DNA of 40,000 nt. It comes from Pseudomonadales bacterium. Lineage in GTDB: Bacteria; Pseudomonadota; Gammaproteobacteria; Pseudomonadales; Azotimanducaceae. Of the stretch, positions 1 through 8,855 are shown one piece after another; the stretch's first letter is position 1, and every line of letters begins with the position of its first letter. The stretch spans positions 1 through 40,000 of the forward strand of contig JANQFF010000318.1 of the NCBI GenBank assembly GCA_028277965.1. Reading direction: 5' to 3'. The translations under genes were made by a program, and so were the position numbers. Under the pieces are notes generated by a model that was given only the letters and a program-made list of their open reading frames with translations, did no database searches and was not told the DNA's origin.

Positions 1-1
1 G

Positions 2-1921
2 CTCTGGTACGTCGCAGATGCGTTCCGTTCCGGGATGGACCTCGAGACGCTCTTCGATATCACAAGCATCGATCGGTGGTTCCTCGCTGAGATAGAAGAC
101 ATCATTCACTCCGAGGCGCAGCTTCAGAACGTCGCTGCGGAAGCCCTGACACGCGATCAGTGGTACGACCTCAAGCGCAAAGGCTTCAGCGATGCGCGGC
201 TGGCGGTTCTGATGGAGACGGAAGAGTCCCAGATCAGGAGCCTGCGACAGGGACACGACGTTCGCCCGGTGTACCGCAGGGTTGATACCTGTGCAGCGGA
301 GTTTCCGGCCACCAGTGCCTACATGTACTCAACCTACGAAGAAGAGTGTGAGGCAAACCCCTCCGACAAACGCAAGATAGTTGTCCTGGGCGGTGGCCCC
401 AACCGGATTGGTCAGGGAATCGAATTCGACTATTGCTGCGTCCACGCGGCACTGGCCATGCGCGAGGACGGGTACGAGACCATCATGGTCAACTGTAACC
501 CCGAGACTGTCTCGACCGACTACGACACGTCCGACCGTCTCTATTTTGAGCCGGTGACGCTGGAGGATGTGCTCGCCATTGTCGATCTCGAGCAACCCAC
601 AGGTGTGATTGTCCAGTTTGGGGGTCAGACGCCACTCAAACTCGTGAATGAACTTGAAGCGGCGGGTGTGCCGATTATTGGTACGAGCCCTGACGCCATC
701 GACCGGGCAGAAGATCGGGAGCGTTTCCAGCAACTCGTGGAGAAGCTCAAGCTGCGTCAACCGGATAACCGGGTTGCCAGCAACATGAAAGACGGTCTCG
801 AACGCGCCCAGGAGATCGGTTACCCGATGGTTGTGCGGCCGTCGTATGTGCTTGGCGGGCGGGCAATGGAAATCGTCTACAACAATGAAGAGCTCCGCCA
901 GTACATGCAGAGCGCGGTGGATGTGTCTAACGATTCGCCTGTGCTGCTCGACCGTTTTCTTGACCAGGCGGTCGAAGTTGACGTCGATGCCGTTTCGGAC
1001 GGCAACCAGGTTGTGATTGGCGCAATCATGCAGCACATCGAACAGGCGGGTGTGCACTCAGGTGACTCTGCGTGCTCGCTTCCACCCTATGACCTCGACA
1101 TGGATATACAGGATCTGATTCGCGAGCAGGTCAAATCCATCGCCATCGAGCTGGGTGTAGTTGGCCTCATGAATGTGCAGATGGCTGTGCAGGGAGAGGA
1201 CGTTTATGTCCTGGAGGTGAACCCGCGTGCGTCCCGCACCGTCCCGTTTGTATCCAAGTGCATCGGCACGTCGCTCGCAAAGGTTGCCGCGCGCTGCATG
1301 GCAGGCACATCGCTCAAAGAGCAGGGTTTCACTGAAGAGGTCATACCGCAGTACTTCAACGTCAAAGAATCCGTATTCCCCTTCCCGAAATTCCCTGGTG
1401 TCGATCCGATACTTGGACCGGAAATGAAATCCACCGGCGAAGTCATGGGGCTTGGGGAGACGTTTGGTGAGGCGTTTGCCAAAGCGATTCTCGGGGCGGG
1501 GGAGATCCTCCCGCTCAAGGGCCGGGCGTTCCTCAGCATCAAAGAGTCCGATCGTGGCGGTCTGCCTGGCCTGGGCCAGGCGCTGATCGACAACGGATTC
1601 AGCCTGGTTGCAACACCGGGAACACGTGCTGAACTTCTCGCCGCAGACATTCCCTGCAGCCTTGTGCACAAGGTGAATGAAGGGCGCCCGGATGTTTCGG
1701 ACATGATCAAGAACGAAGAAATTGATCTCATCGTGAATACGACGGAGGGGCGTCAATCGATAGCTGACTCCGCAATCATCCGCCGGCTCGCCTTGCAAAA
1801 TAAAGTGTGCTACACCACAACCCTGGCTGGTGGGGAGGCGACCGCCATTGCGATACAGTCAATCAAAGCAGGGCAGGGTGAACAGGTTCACCGTCTGCAG
1901 GACGTAACAGCGGAGCTGTAG
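2..1921 (+). CDS. carB: Carbamoyl-phosphate synthase large subunit, 5'-truncated by window edge
   Basis: CarB makes carbamoyl phosphate from bicarbonate, two ATP and ammonia channelled from CarA, feeding pyrimidine and arginine synthesis. The open frame runs in from the left edge and begins [13 protein letters not shown], so about 430 of the family's usual ~1070 residues lie outside the window. What is visible is the end of the oligomerisation region (IDRWF), the second ATP-grasp domain ([46 protein letters not shown]) and the C-terminal MGS-like allosteric domain (about the last 140 residues; [15 protein letters not shown]). The stop is one base before the greA ATG, so the two are probably co-transcribed. 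No damage is seen in this part. Confidence 0.97.
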   Translation, partial: LWYVADAFRSGMDLETLFDITSIDRWFLAEIEDIIHSEAQLQNVAAEALTRDQWYDLKRKGFSDARLAVLMETEESQIRSLRQGHDVRPVYRRVDTCAAEFPATSAYMYSTYEEECEANPSDKRKIVVLGGGPNRIGQGIEFDYCCVHAALAMREDGYETIMVNCNPETVSTDYDTSDRLYFEPVTLEDVLAIVDLEQPTGVIVQFGGQTPLKLVNELEAAGVPIIGTSPDAIDRAEDRERFQQLVEKLKLRQPDNRVASNMKDGLERAQEIGYPMVVRPSYVLGGRAMEIVYNNEELRQYMQSAVDVSNDSPVLLDRFLDQAVEVDVDAVSDGNQVVIGAIMQHIEQAGVHSGDSACSLPPYDLDMDIQDLIREQVKSIAIELGVVGLMNVQMAVQGEDVYVLEVNPRASRTVPFVSKCIGTSLAKVAARCMAGTSLKEQGFTEEVIPQYFNVKESVFPFPKFPGVDPILGPEMKSTGEVMGLGETFGEAFAKAILGAGEILPLKGRAFLSIKESDRGGLPGLGQALIDNGFSLVATPGTRAELLAADIPCSLVHKVNEGRPDVSDMIKNEEIDLIVNTTEGRQSIADSAIIRRLALQNKVCYTTTLAGGEATAIAIQSIKAGQGEQVHRLQDVTAEL

Positions 1922-1922
1922 C

Positions 1923-2396
1923 ATGCCGATCCCGATGACAATGGAAGGCGCGGACAGCCTGCGCGACGAACTACAGCATCGCAAAAGTGTGCTGCGCCAG
2001 GAGATTACCCAGGCGATTGCAGAAGCGCGGGAGCACGGTGATCTGAAAGAGAACGCTGAGTATCACGCCGCGCGCGAACAGCAGAGTTTCAATGAAGGCC
2101 GCATCCAGGAAATCGAAGGCAAACTCGCGGACGCCCAGGTTATAGACATTGCCAAAATCCCGCCGGGTGAAAAAGTCATCTTCGGGGTAACCGTGACCGT
2201 GCTCGATGTCGACTCGGGTGAAGAGACCGCATACAAAATTGTCGGTGAAGACGAGGCAGACCTCAAAACCGGGAAGTTGTCGGTCATGTCACCCATCGCC
2301 CGGGCGCTCATCGGCAAGCAGGTTGGGGATGCGGTTTCCGTAGAAACCCCGGGCGGCGACGTCGAATACGAAATCGACAAGGTCGAGCATATTTAA
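1923..2396 (+). CDS. greA: Transcription elongation factor GreA
   Basis: GreA enters the RNA polymerase secondary channel and stimulates cleavage of backtracked RNA. The 157-residue protein is the normal length. The N-terminal coiled coil carries [17 protein letters not shown] (about 38-54), which includes the acidic tip residues Asp and Glu that coordinate the catalytic Mg2+. The C-terminal FKBP-like domain ends in [15 protein letters not shown]. The ATG follows the carB stop by one base, with GGAG inside the carB 3' end as ribosome binding site. The order carB-greA-yhbY-rlmE-ftsH is a common gammaproteobacterial arrangement. A palindromic repeat separates the gene from the convergent yhbY. 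Confidence 0.97.
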   Translation: MPIPMTMEGADSLRDELQHRKSVLRQEITQAIAEAREHGDLKENAEYHAAREQQSFNEGRIQEIEGKLADAQVIDIAKIPPGEKVIFGVTVTVLDVDSGEETAYKIVGEDEADLKTGKLSVMSPIARALIGKQVGDAVSVETPGGDVEYEIDKVEHI

Positions 2397-2397
2397 G

Positions 2398-2468
2398 AAT
2401 CACGGCTAAAGCCGCTCCCACATGGAGATAGCGAGATATGCACTGTGGGAGCGGCTTTAGCCGCGATT
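2398..2468. repeat. REP/BIME-type palindromic pair, copy 1
   Basis: Two inverted arms, 2398-2422 and 2444-2468, are complementary apart from one mismatch (cAcggc versus cCGcgg side). They enclose a 21-nt spacer. Each arm has the core GGAGCGGCTTTAGCCGCGAT, which itself can fold (GCGGCTttAGCCGC). It lies exactly between the convergent greA and yhbY stops. There is no T-run, so it is not a typical intrinsic terminator. The same family occurs at 8291-8479, 17314-17379, 28140-28205, 28920-28980 and 34857-34977. Confidence 0.92.
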
Positions 2469-2470
2469 TC

Positions 2471-2773
2471 TTATGAATAGCGTTGAACGTTAGAAAGACG
2501 CGGGTCTGCCTTCGGATTCTCCCTGTACATCACCACCACCTTGCCAATCCTCTGGATCACCTCCGCCCCGGTGCGGGTCGCCAGATCGTCACCAGCCGTC
2601 TGGCGTTCTTCGCGATCGCCGATGGCGAGTCTCACTTTGATGAGTTCGTGATCGGTGAGTGCTCGTTCTGTCTCAGCCTCGACGCCGTCACTTACACCGC
2701 CGTCACCGACGATCACAACGGGATCGAGGTGATGGGCAATCTGACGCAGGGCTTTCTTTTCGCGGTTGTTCAT
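2471..2773 (-). CDS. yhbY: YhbY-like CRM-domain RNA-binding protein
   Basis: This 100-residue protein is a single CRM/YhbY domain, a small RNA-binding fold associated with pre-50S ribosomes. Recognisable features are the LRQIAHHLDPVVIVGDGGVSD start, where the glycine-rich loop replaces the usual GxxG turn region, HELIKVRL in the middle and the IGKVVVMYRENP C-terminus. Its ATG is only 19 bp from the divergently transcribed rlmE, as in E. coli, so any promoters must overlap the coding regions. The family's molecular role is still loosely defined; a function in large-subunit assembly is inferred from homologues. Confidence 0.93.
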   Translation of the reverse strand: MNNREKKALRQIAHHLDPVVIVGDGGVSDGVEAETERALTDHELIKVRLAIGDREERQTAGDDLATRTGAEVIQRIGKVVVMYRENPKADPRLSNVQRYS

Positions 2774-2792
2774 TCGTGTAGTCTAGCTTCTT

Positions 2793-3413
2793 ATGGCCAG
2801 ACGCAGTAAATCGAGCAACCGCTGGGTGAAACGCCAGGAACGGGACTACTTTGCCCGCCAGGCGAAGGAGCAGGGCCACGTTTCAAGGGCACACTACAAG
2901 CTCCAGCAGATACATGAACGGTTCAGGATCCTCAAACCCCGTGCCAGGGTGCTGGAACTGGGTGCGGCTCCGGGTGGATGGACGAACTATATTGAGGAAA
3001 CGTGTTCCAAAGGTATGTTGATTGCGGTGGACCCGCTGCCGGTGACGGCAGGTGCCGAAACTGCGGTCATCGAAGGTCTCGCGGGTGATGTGGCGGTAGT
3101 TGAGCAGATCGACGAACTGGTTGGAGATGATCTCCTGGACCTTGTTTTGTCGGATATGGCCCCCAACATATCAGGAGTACGTGCGGTGGATCAGGCGAGG
3201 TCGATGGATCTCGCGGATGTGGCGCTTGAAGCATGCGAGCGTTGGCTCAAGAGCGGCGGTGCACTTGTTGTGAAAGCTTTCCAGGGTGAAGGTCTCGACG
3301 AGTGGGTGGCTGAACTTCGAGCCCGGTTCAAAAAGGTGTCGATGACCAAACCAAAAGCGTCGCGGTCTGAATCCAGAGAGGTATTTGTGGTTGCGATCGG
3401 TTATCGGAGATGA
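2793..3413 (+). CDS. rlmE: 23S rRNA (uridine-2'-O)-methyltransferase RlmE
   Basis: RlmE (FtsJ/RrmJ) methylates the 2'-O of U2552 in the A-loop of 23S rRNA using S-adenosylmethionine. The 206-residue protein is normal length. The SAM motif is VLELGAAPGGWTNY (about 50-63). The family's catalytic K-D-K-E set is visible as Lys in AHYKLQQ, Asp in LSDMAPN, Lys in VVKAFQGE and Glu in SRSESRE. The start follows CTTCTT with no obvious Shine-Dalgarno sequence. It sits upstream of ftsH, as in E. coli, where both belong to a heat-shock unit. The 138-bp gap to ftsH holds only weak promoter-like sequence (TTGAGG at 3473 with TACGTT at 3497). Confidence 0.96.
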   Translation: MARRSKSSNRWVKRQERDYFARQAKEQGHVSRAHYKLQQIHERFRILKPRARVLELGAAPGGWTNYIEETCSKGMLIAVDPLPVTAGAETAVIEGLAGDVAVVEQIDELVGDDLLDLVLSDMAPNISGVRAVDQARSMDLADVALEACERWLKSGGALVVKAFQGEGLDEWVAELRARFKKVSMTKPKASRSESREVFVVAIGYRR

Positions 3414-3551
3414 AGAGCAAAGACCTGCATAAGGGATTTGGTGTAGGCTACACAACCAGGGCCAGTTCGGGTTGAGGCAAAATATCCGCCCGAAATACGT
3501 TAAACTGGCCTAAATAAGCAACATAGTTGCCAAATTTGCGAGGTATCCCCC

Positions 3552-5453
3552 TTGTCTGACATGGGCAAAAACTTATTACTGTGGTTGATCATCGCAGCGG
3601 TGCTGCTGACGGTGTTCAACAATTTCAATCCGTCTCCCCAGCCGGATCCGATGGCGTACTCGGACTTTGTGAAAGCCGTGCACATGCGCCAGATCCGCTC
3701 CGTAGAGATTCAGGGTGACAAGATCAGCGCGACGGACAATTCCGGCAACATCATCGGTGTCGTCTGGCCGGAAAACGACCAGAAACTCATCAACGAGCTG
3801 ATCGACAACGACGTCAAAACGACCATTCTCGAAGAAGAGCCGCAGAGCTTCTGGAAACAGCTGCTTATCGCCAGTTTCCCGATCCTGATCATCATTGCGG
3901 TTTTCATGCTGTTCATGCGCCAGATGCAGGGTGGCAGTGGTGGCCGAGGGGGTCCCATGGCGTTTGGGCGCAGCAAGGCACGCCTGCTGTCGGAAGATCA
4001 GATCAAAACCACGTTTGCTGACGTTGCAGGCGTGGATGAAGCCAAAGAGGAAGTTCAGGAACTCGTCGAATTCCTGCGCGACCCCGGGAAATTCCAGCGC
4101 CTGGGTGGACACATCCCCAGGGGCATTCTCATGGTTGGCCAGCCGGGTACCGGTAAAACACTGCTCGCAAAAGCGATTGCAGGAGAGGCGAAAGTGCCTT
4201 TCTTCTCTATTTCCGGTTCTGACTTTGTCGAGATGTTCGTGGGTGTCGGTGCTAGCCGTGTCAGGGACATGTTCGAGCAGGCGAAGAAACAGTCACCCTG
4301 CATCATATTCATCGACGAGATTGATGCTGTCGGACGTCACCGGGGTGCAGGTCTCGGCGGCGGCCACGATGAGCGGGAACAGACACTCAACCAGCTCCTT
4401 GTCGAGATGGACGGTTTTGAGCCGAACGACGGGATCATCGTCATCGCTGCAACCAACCGGCCTGACGTGCTGGACCCGGCACTTCTGCGGCCCGGACGTT
4501 TCGATCGCCAGGTTGTGGTTGGTTTGCCGGACATCCGTGGACGCGAGCAGATACTAAAGGTACATATGCGCAAGGTGCCGCTCGGCGACGATGTTGATCC
4601 TGCAATCATCGCGCGCGGCACACCCGGATTCTCCGGCGCGGATCTCGAAAACATCGTCAACGAGGCAGCACTGTTTGCTGCGCGCGGCAACAAGCGGCTG
4701 GTTGAGATGGAAGAGTTCGACAAGGCCAAGGACAAAATCATGATGGGCGCGGAGCGCAAGTCCATGGTGATGTCTGAAAAGGAAAAGAAGAACACTGCCT
4801 ATCACGAGGCGGGTCACGCGATTGTCGGCCGCCTGATGCCGGAACACGATCCGGTCTACAAGGTGACGATCATTCCTCGTGGCCGGGCACTGGGTGTCAC
4901 GATGTTCCTGCCGGAAGAGGATCGCTATTCTCTCAGCCGTCAGGCCATCCGCTCCCAGATCTGCAGCCTCTTCGGTGGCCGGATAGCCGAGGAGATGATC
5001 CTCGGTCCCGAATACGTCACAACAGGTGCCTCCAACGATATCGAAAGAGCAACGGGTCTTGCGCGCAGCATGGTCACCAAGTGGGGTCTTTCGGAGCGTA
5101 TGGGTCCGCTCATGTATGACGAGGATGACGGTGAGGTCTTTCTCGGCATGTCCGCGGGTGTGAAACCGAAAGCGCATTCCCAGGCGACTGCACATGCGAT
5201 CGATGAAGAGGTCCGGCAGATTGTCGATGAGTGTTATGCGGAGTCGACACGTCTACTCAACGAGAACGAGGACAAGCTGCACCTGATGGCGGAAGCCCTG
5301 ATCGAATTCGAAACGATCTCGTCCGAGCAGATTGATGACATCATGGCAGGTGCCAAACCTCGTCATCCGACGGATCCGAAGCCACCCACGTCATCGTCTG
5401 GTGAAGATTCTTCACCGGAATCCCCGATTGGCGGGCCAGCTGAAGAGACCTGA
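3552..5453 (+). CDS. ftsH: ATP-dependent zinc metalloprotease FtsH
   Basis: FtsH is the inner-membrane AAA+ protease that degrades misassembled membrane proteins and regulators. Two membrane segments (about residues 8-23 and 105-123) bracket a short periplasmic domain. The AAA module has Walker A GQPGTGKT near 196, Walker B IIFIDEID, and the SRH with [19 protein letters not shown]. The zinc site HEAGH is near 417. The C-terminal tail is Ser/Pro/Glu-rich. A TTG at 3552 lies 8 nt after GAGG and is favoured by spacing; an ATG three codons later (3561, reading MGKNLLLW) matches the usual N-terminus but is 17 nt from the same GAGG. The length is typical. No folP follows. Confidence 0.97.
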   Translation: MSDMGKNLLLWLIIAAVLLTVFNNFNPSPQPDPMAYSDFVKAVHMRQIRSVEIQGDKISATDNSGNIIGVVWPENDQKLINELIDNDVKTTILEEEPQSFWKQLLIASFPILIIIAVFMLFMRQMQGGSGGRGGPMAFGRSKARLLSEDQIKTTFADVAGVDEAKEEVQELVEFLRDPGKFQRLGGHIPRGILMVGQPGTGKTLLAKAIAGEAKVPFFSISGSDFVEMFVGVGASRVRDMFEQAKKQSPCIIFIDEIDAVGRHRGAGLGGGHDEREQTLNQLLVEMDGFEPNDGIIVIAATNRPDVLDPALLRPGRFDRQVVVGLPDIRGREQILKVHMRKVPLGDDVDPAIIARGTPGFSGADLENIVNEAALFAARGNKRLVEMEEFDKAKDKIMMGAERKSMVMSEKEKKNTAYHEAGHAIVGRLMPEHDPVYKVTIIPRGRALGVTMFLPEEDRYSLSRQAIRSQICSLFGGRIAEEMILGPEYVTTGASNDIERATGLARSMVTKWGLSERMGPLMYDEDDGEVFLGMSAGVKPKAHSQATAHAIDEEVRQIVDECYAESTRLLNENEDKLHLMAEALIEFETISSEQIDDIMAGAKPRHPTDPKPPTSSSGEDSSPESPIGGPAEET

Positions 5454-5481
5454 TCGGGCAACGCACAGTCAATTCTCAATC

Positions 5482-5516
5482 GGGATGGGTGACAAGACGA
5501 TTTGTGACCCATTCCC
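5482..5516. terminator. Imperfect stem-loop between ftsH and glmM
   Basis: GGGATGGGTGACAA pairs with TTGTGACCCATTCCC, giving about 13 pairs with one G.G mismatch and one bulge. It is followed by CTGTTTTCC. It could reduce read-through from ftsH into glmM. The T-run is poor, so this is only a candidate. The surrounding 142-bp gap is where folP would normally begin; I see no coding remnant in it. Confidence 0.35.
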
Positions 5517-5595
5517 TGTTTTCCGGCCCCGATTGACACCCCTGGCGGGTACAATGACTCAGTTGCAAGGCAGCCTCTGATATGGACAACGGATC

Positions 5596-6930
5596 ATGAG
5601 CCGGAAGTACTTTGGCACCGATGGTATACGCGGGCGGGTTGGTCAATATCCAATCAATCCCGAATTCTGCCTCCGGCTCGGCTGGGCCGTCGGGAAAGTG
5701 TTCGCAAGCAAAGGCCCTGCACACATCATCATCGGCAAAGACACCCGCATTTCAGGTTACATGCTGGAGTCAGTCCTCGAGTCAGGTATCTCTGCAGCAG
5801 GTGCTAACGTAAGCCTCATGGGGCCGATGCCGACACCGGCTGTTGCCTATCTGACGCGCACTCTCCGCGCTGATGCGGGGATTGTCATCAGCGCGTCTCA
5901 CAATCCCTACTTCGACAACGGGATAAAGTTCTTCGATTCCCGCGGCAACAAGCTGCCGGATGAGGTTGAGCTCGAGATCGAAGCGCAGCTCGATCAGAAA
6001 ATGGAATGTGTCAGTTCCGAGCACCTCGGCAAAGCGACGTTCCTTGATGACGCCCAGGGCCGCTATATCGAATTCTGCAAAGCCACCGCGCCTCGCCGTT
6101 TCAGCCTGCGCGGCATGCGCGTGGTGCTCGATTGCGCACACGGCGCGACGTATCACGTTGCCCCGCGGGTGTTTGAAGAGCTCGGAGCAGAAGTGTCCGT
6201 GATCGGGGTAGATCCGAACGGCATGAACATCAACGACGGATGTGGGTCGACCCATCCTGAGTTGCTTCAGGAAAAGGTGAAGGAAATCCGTGCGGACCTC
6301 GGGATAGCGTTTGACGGTGACGGGGACCGGGTGCTGATGGTGGATACGTCAGGCAATGTCCTCGACGGGGACGAACTGCTCTACGTCATTGCTACCCACC
6401 GTCAGGCCAATGACAGTCTCGCCGGTGGTGTGGTCGGGACGGTCATGTCCAACTTTGGACTGGAAAAAGCCTTTGCCAGAAAAAGTATCCCGTTCTTCCG
6501 GGCGAGCGTTGGCGATCGCTACGTGACCGAACAGTTGTTGGACCGTGGCTGGTCGCTGGGTGGTGAATCGTCCGGTCATATCCTGTGTATGGATCTTACA
6601 ACCACGGGCGACGCGATCGTTTCGGCGATCCAGGTTCTGATAGCGGTTGTCGATCAGGGCAAAGCCCTGCATGAGCTGGTTGAAGGCATGACCAAGCTGC
6701 CGCAAACGATGATCAACGTGTCAGTTGACGATCCTGTCGGCACGTCGAAATGTGATGCCCTTGCCGAAGCGATCAAGGAAAAAGAGACGACCCTTGCCGA
6801 TCGCGGCCGGATACTCGTTCGCCCTTCAGGCACGGAGCCGCTCCTCCGGGTTATGGTAGAAGGTGAAGACAAAACCGAAGTCAGAGAGATCGCAACGGAG
6901 CTTGCATCAGTGGCGGAAAGCCACGGCTAA
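5596..6930 (+). CDS. glmM: Phosphoglucosamine mutase GlmM
   Basis: GlmM interconverts glucosamine-6-phosphate and glucosamine-1-phosphate, on the path to UDP-GlcNAc for peptidoglycan and LPS. The protein is 444 residues, standard length. The N-terminal FGTDGIRG motif is present. The phosphorylated serine is Ser101 in VISASHNP. The Mg2+ loop is DGDGDR, the sugar-binding loop is GGESSGH, and the phosphate-binding loop [15 protein letters not shown] is near the C-terminus. All catalytic motifs are intact. In most gammaproteobacteria folP sits directly upstream; here ftsH is the neighbour. Confidence 0.97.
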   Translation: MSRKYFGTDGIRGRVGQYPINPEFCLRLGWAVGKVFASKGPAHIIIGKDTRISGYMLESVLESGISAAGANVSLMGPMPTPAVAYLTRTLRADAGIVISASHNPYFDNGIKFFDSRGNKLPDEVELEIEAQLDQKMECVSSEHLGKATFLDDAQGRYIEFCKATAPRRFSLRGMRVVLDCAHGATYHVAPRVFEELGAEVSVIGVDPNGMNINDGCGSTHPELLQEKVKEIRADLGIAFDGDGDRVLMVDTSGNVLDGDELLYVIATHRQANDSLAGGVVGTVMSNFGLEKAFARKSIPFFRASVGDRYVTEQLLDRGWSLGGESSGHILCMDLTTTGDAIVSAIQVLIAVVDQGKALHELVEGMTKLPQTMINVSVDDPVGTSKCDALAEAIKEKETTLADRGRILVRPSGTEPLLRVMVEGEDKTEVREIATELASVAESHG

Positions 6931-6951
6931 TCTGCCTCTGTTGGCAAATCG

Positions 6952-6978
6952 TTGGCAAATCCCCGACTAACGTATACC
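6952..6978 (+). promoter_or_regulatory. Possible tpiA promoter
   Basis: TTGGCA (6952-6957) and TATACC (6973-6978) are separated by 15 bp, shorter than the ideal 17. A direct repeat GTTGGCAAATC occurs twice just before. The predicted transcript start would lie roughly 25 nt upstream of the tpiA ATG. The element matches, but the spacing is suboptimal. Confidence 0.3.
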
Positions 6979-7009
6979 ATTGCGCGCCCTCCACTCAGGG
7001 TAAGAATGG

Positions 7010-7759
7010 ATGCGCCGAGCACTCGCCGCAGCAAACTGGAAAATGCATGGGTCCATCGAGGCCATCAGCCAGTATTGTTCTGCCCTGGAGGTGGGGTCAG
7101 GTCCGGTTGACGTCGCGATCTTCGTGCCTGCTGTGTTCCTCAACGCGACGGCAGGGATACTGCCGGAAGGTGCGGTTGCAGGTATCCAGGACATCGGTGT
7201 CGCTGAGACCGGTGCGCACACCGGTGAGATAGCTGCGGAAATGGCACGTGAAATGGGTGCGGTCTGGTCCATTGTGGGACATTCGGAACGCCGCCAGGAC
7301 CAGCAGGAAAGCGACGAGCTGATTGGCCAGAAAGCCGCTGCTGCGTTCCGCGGTGGTCTGAGACCAATTGTCTGTGTTGGCGAAACGCTGGAAGAACGGC
7401 GCCGTGGTGACGAAACGGCGGTTGTCGGCAGGCAACTGGAAGCCGTGCTCGCAGCCGTGAGTGCGGGTGACCTTGCGGGCGGCGCGATTGGATATGAACC
7501 GGTATGGGCCATCGGAACCGGAGAAACGGCAACGCCGGAACAGGCTCAGGCCATGCATGCTTTTATCCGCAGCCTGCTGGCGGAGAAAGACGCCGAAGCT
7601 GCACAGCAGACGCCAATTGTTTATGGCGGCAGTGTGAAGCCCGAGAACGCCGTTGAGCTTTTTGGCCAGGCGGACATCGATGGTGGGCTGGTCGGTGGAG
7701 CGTCATTGGATGCAGGGCAATTCTCTGCCATCATTGCCGCCGCCGCGGATAGTGCCTGA
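7010..7759 (+). CDS. tpiA: Triose-phosphate isomerase
   Basis: TpiA interconverts dihydroxyacetone phosphate and glyceraldehyde-3-phosphate. The 249-residue TIM barrel carries the substrate residues Asn9 and Lys11 (AANWKMHG), catalytic His91 in VGHSERR, and catalytic Glu163 at the start of loop 6 (GYEPVWAIGTG). The phosphate-binding YGGSVKPEN and GLVGGASLD motifs are near the end. All are intact. Placement between glmM and secG is the usual gammaproteobacterial order. Confidence 0.98.
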   Translation: MRRALAAANWKMHGSIEAISQYCSALEVGSGPVDVAIFVPAVFLNATAGILPEGAVAGIQDIGVAETGAHTGEIAAEMAREMGAVWSIVGHSERRQDQQESDELIGQKAAAAFRGGLRPIVCVGETLEERRRGDETAVVGRQLEAVLAAVSAGDLAGGAIGYEPVWAIGTGETATPEQAQAMHAFIRSLLAEKDAEAAQQTPIVYGGSVKPENAVELFGQADIDGGLVGGASLDAGQFSAIIAAAADSA

Positions 7760-7789
7760 GTGGCCCGCGGCTAAGAATAGAGAGTTTTA

Positions 7790-8173
7790 ATGGGTACAGT
7801 CGAATCAGTTTTGTTGTCTCTCCTGGTGCTGGACGCAATCGCGTTGACGGTGCTGGTGTTGCTGCAACAGGGCAAAGGCGCAGATGTGGGCGCGGCGTTT
7901 GGTAGCGGCTCAGCCAATACTGTATTTGGCAGCGCCGGAGGGGCGCCGTTCCTGACCAAAGTCACGGCCTGGCTCGCCATCGGCTTTTTCATCATTGCGT
8001 TTGGCCTGGCCTACATCGCCCGCGACAAGGCGGACTCGGCGGGCAGCCTGGGTATTCCAACGGTGGATACAGAGACGCAGTTGACCGTACCCGCGGACAG
8101 TGTAGATTCCGCACCCGACGGGGATATACCTGAAGTACCGGATGAGCCGGGCAGCGATGTTCCCGAATTGTGA
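7790..8173 (+). CDS. secG: Preprotein translocase subunit SecG
   Basis: SecG is the small accessory subunit of the SecYEG translocon in the inner membrane. The 127-residue protein has two hydrophobic helices (about 4-24 and 53-75) joined by the conserved loop LLQQGKGADVGAAFGSGSANTVFGSAG, and then a long acidic, Pro/Asp-rich tail. GAGAG lies 6 nt before the ATG. The stop is only 3 nt before the mature tRNA-Leu, so the tRNA must be cut out of the secG transcript. Confidence 0.95.
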   Translation: MGTVESVLLSLLVLDAIALTVLVLLQQGKGADVGAAFGSGSANTVFGSAGGAPFLTKVTAWLAIGFFIIAFGLAYIARDKADSAGSLGIPTVDTETQLTVPADSVDSAPDGDIPEVPDEPGSDVPEL

Positions 8174-8176
8174 TAT

Positions 8177-8263
8177 GCCGAAGTGGTGAAATTGGTAGAC
8201 ACGCTACCTTGAGGGGGTAGTGGGCTTTTGCCCGTGCGAGTTCGAGTCTCGCCTTCGGCACCA
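8177..8263 (+). tRNA. leuU: tRNA-Leu (anticodon GAG)
   Basis: The acceptor arm GCCGAAG pairs with CTTCGGC, followed by A73 and an encoded CCA. The anticodon stem CTACC/GGTAG holds the loop TTGAGGG, giving anticodon GAG (reads CUC and CUU). A long variable arm (TGGGCTTTTGCCCG) marks a class II tRNA. The T loop TTCGAGT is normal. secG followed by tRNA-Leu(GAG) is also the E. coli order. It lies 3 nt after the secG stop. Confidence 0.97.
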
Positions 8264-8266
8264 TCT

Positions 8267-8479
8267 TTCGTTCCGGACAAGGTTGATCGCTCTGTAGGAG
8301 CGGCTTCAGCTGCGATAGACCGTCGGCGCAGTGCGCTACTCAGACCTGAGTTGGTTTCTCGGCATCCCTGCCGCAAAATTTTCGTTTCTGGACAAGGTTG
8401 AACTGCTCTGTAGGAGCGGCTTCAGCCGCGATTCCCGCTACCGGAAAAACCCATCGCGGCTGAAGCCGCTCCTACAGAG
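8267..8479. repeat. Composite REP cluster: direct duplication plus a perfect palindromic pair
   Basis: This fills most of the 317-bp gap between the two tRNA genes. Segment 8267-8316 (TTTCGTTCCGGACAAGG... then CTCTGTAGGAGCGGCTTCAGC) is repeated with few changes at 8380-8432. The second copy's REP arm (8406-8432) pairs perfectly over 27 bp with 8453-8479, forming a REP pair with a 20-nt spacer. The first copy is an unpaired half. Between them, 8343-8374 holds a 32-bp unit that recurs at 28986-29017. Confidence 0.9.
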
Positions 8480-8536
8480 GTAGAAAGATTGACAACAAAC
8501 TGTCCAAAATAGAGCCAAATCGCCCTCTGACGCGGC

Positions 8537-8565
8537 TTGCAGCTACATACTTAGGTCCCTATAAT
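8537..8565 (+). promoter_or_regulatory. Sigma-70 promoter for the fMet-tRNA/rimP operon
   Basis: TTGCAG (8537-8542), a 17-bp spacer and TATAAT (8560-8565) match the consensus closely. A GC-containing discriminator (TCGCCACC) follows, as is usual for stable-RNA promoters. Initiation is expected about 8572, 9 nt before the tRNA. Confidence 0.8.
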
Positions 8566-8580
8566 TCGCCACCTTGCTGA

Positions 8581-8657
8581 TGCGGGGTGGAGCAGTCTGG
8601 TAGCTCATCGGGCTCATAACCCGAAGGTCGTGGGTTCAAATCCTGCCCCCGCTACCA
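8581..8657 (+). tRNA. metY: Initiator tRNA-fMet (CAT)
   Basis: The anticodon loop CTCATAA sits on a stem with three consecutive G-C pairs (CGGG/CCCG), the initiator hallmark, and the A11 D-arm and encoded CCA are present. Position 1 is T (8581) and position 72 is T (8653), so the required unpaired end is U1xU72 rather than the C1xA72 seen in E. coli. G2-C71 to G7-C66 pair normally. Placement upstream of rimP-nusA-infB matches the E. coli metY operon. Confidence 0.95.
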
Positions 8658-8668
8658 AAGGAAGAAAG

Positions 8669-8689
8669 GCCCCTTTGAAAGGGGCTTTT
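8669..8689 (+). terminator. Intrinsic terminator after tRNA-fMet
   Basis: GCCCCTT (8669-8675) pairs with AAGGGGC (8679-8685) around a 3-nt loop and is followed by TTTT. It should end part of the tRNA transcript, with read-through feeding the rimP operon. Confidence 0.8.
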
Positions 8690-8701
8690 CAGTATCTGAC
8701 A

Positions 8702-8820
8702 CGGGGACTCGCCCCGGGATCACAACTCTTCTTTGGTGGCCCGCTTCGTTGAAGCGGGTGTTTATGCGTCTACGCTCACGAAACGTGGGTTAAGACAAAT
8801 GGGCATTGCGCCCATTTTTT
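8702..8820 (+). promoter_or_regulatory. rimP leader with stacked hairpins and a terminator (attenuator)
   Basis: Three hairpins are visible: CGGGG/CCCCG at 8702-8716, a perfect 8-bp stem CCCGCTTC/GAAGCGGG at 8740-8758, and a terminator AATGGGC/GCCCATT at 8797-8817 running into T(6) ending at 8820. The last lies 36 nt upstream of the rimP ATG. I recall a rimP-leader attenuator family described in gammaproteobacteria; assignment to that family is by position and terminator shape, not by alignment. Regulation by antitermination of the nusA-infB operon is inferred. Confidence 0.65.
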
Positions 8821-8855
8821 GTGCGTCATTTTTGGTGGCGTTGATGAACGGAAAT

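Noticed and set aside
329-1057. Long antisense open frame opposite carB
   Set aside because: Carries no recognisable motif and mirrors the carB codon pattern; a shadow of the real gene.
2398-2468. Bidirectional intrinsic terminator between greA and yhbY
   Set aside because: Stem has no T-run on either strand; better explained as a REP.
5533-5555. TTGACA and TACAAT before glmM as a promoter
   Set aside because: Only 11 bp apart, too close for sigma-70.
8267-8479. CRISPR array
   Set aside because: Only two repeats with unequal spacing, REP-like palindromes, and no cas genes.
8733-8855. N-terminal extension of rimP
   Set aside because: Overlaps the leader hairpins and terminator; family N-terminus starts at 8856.
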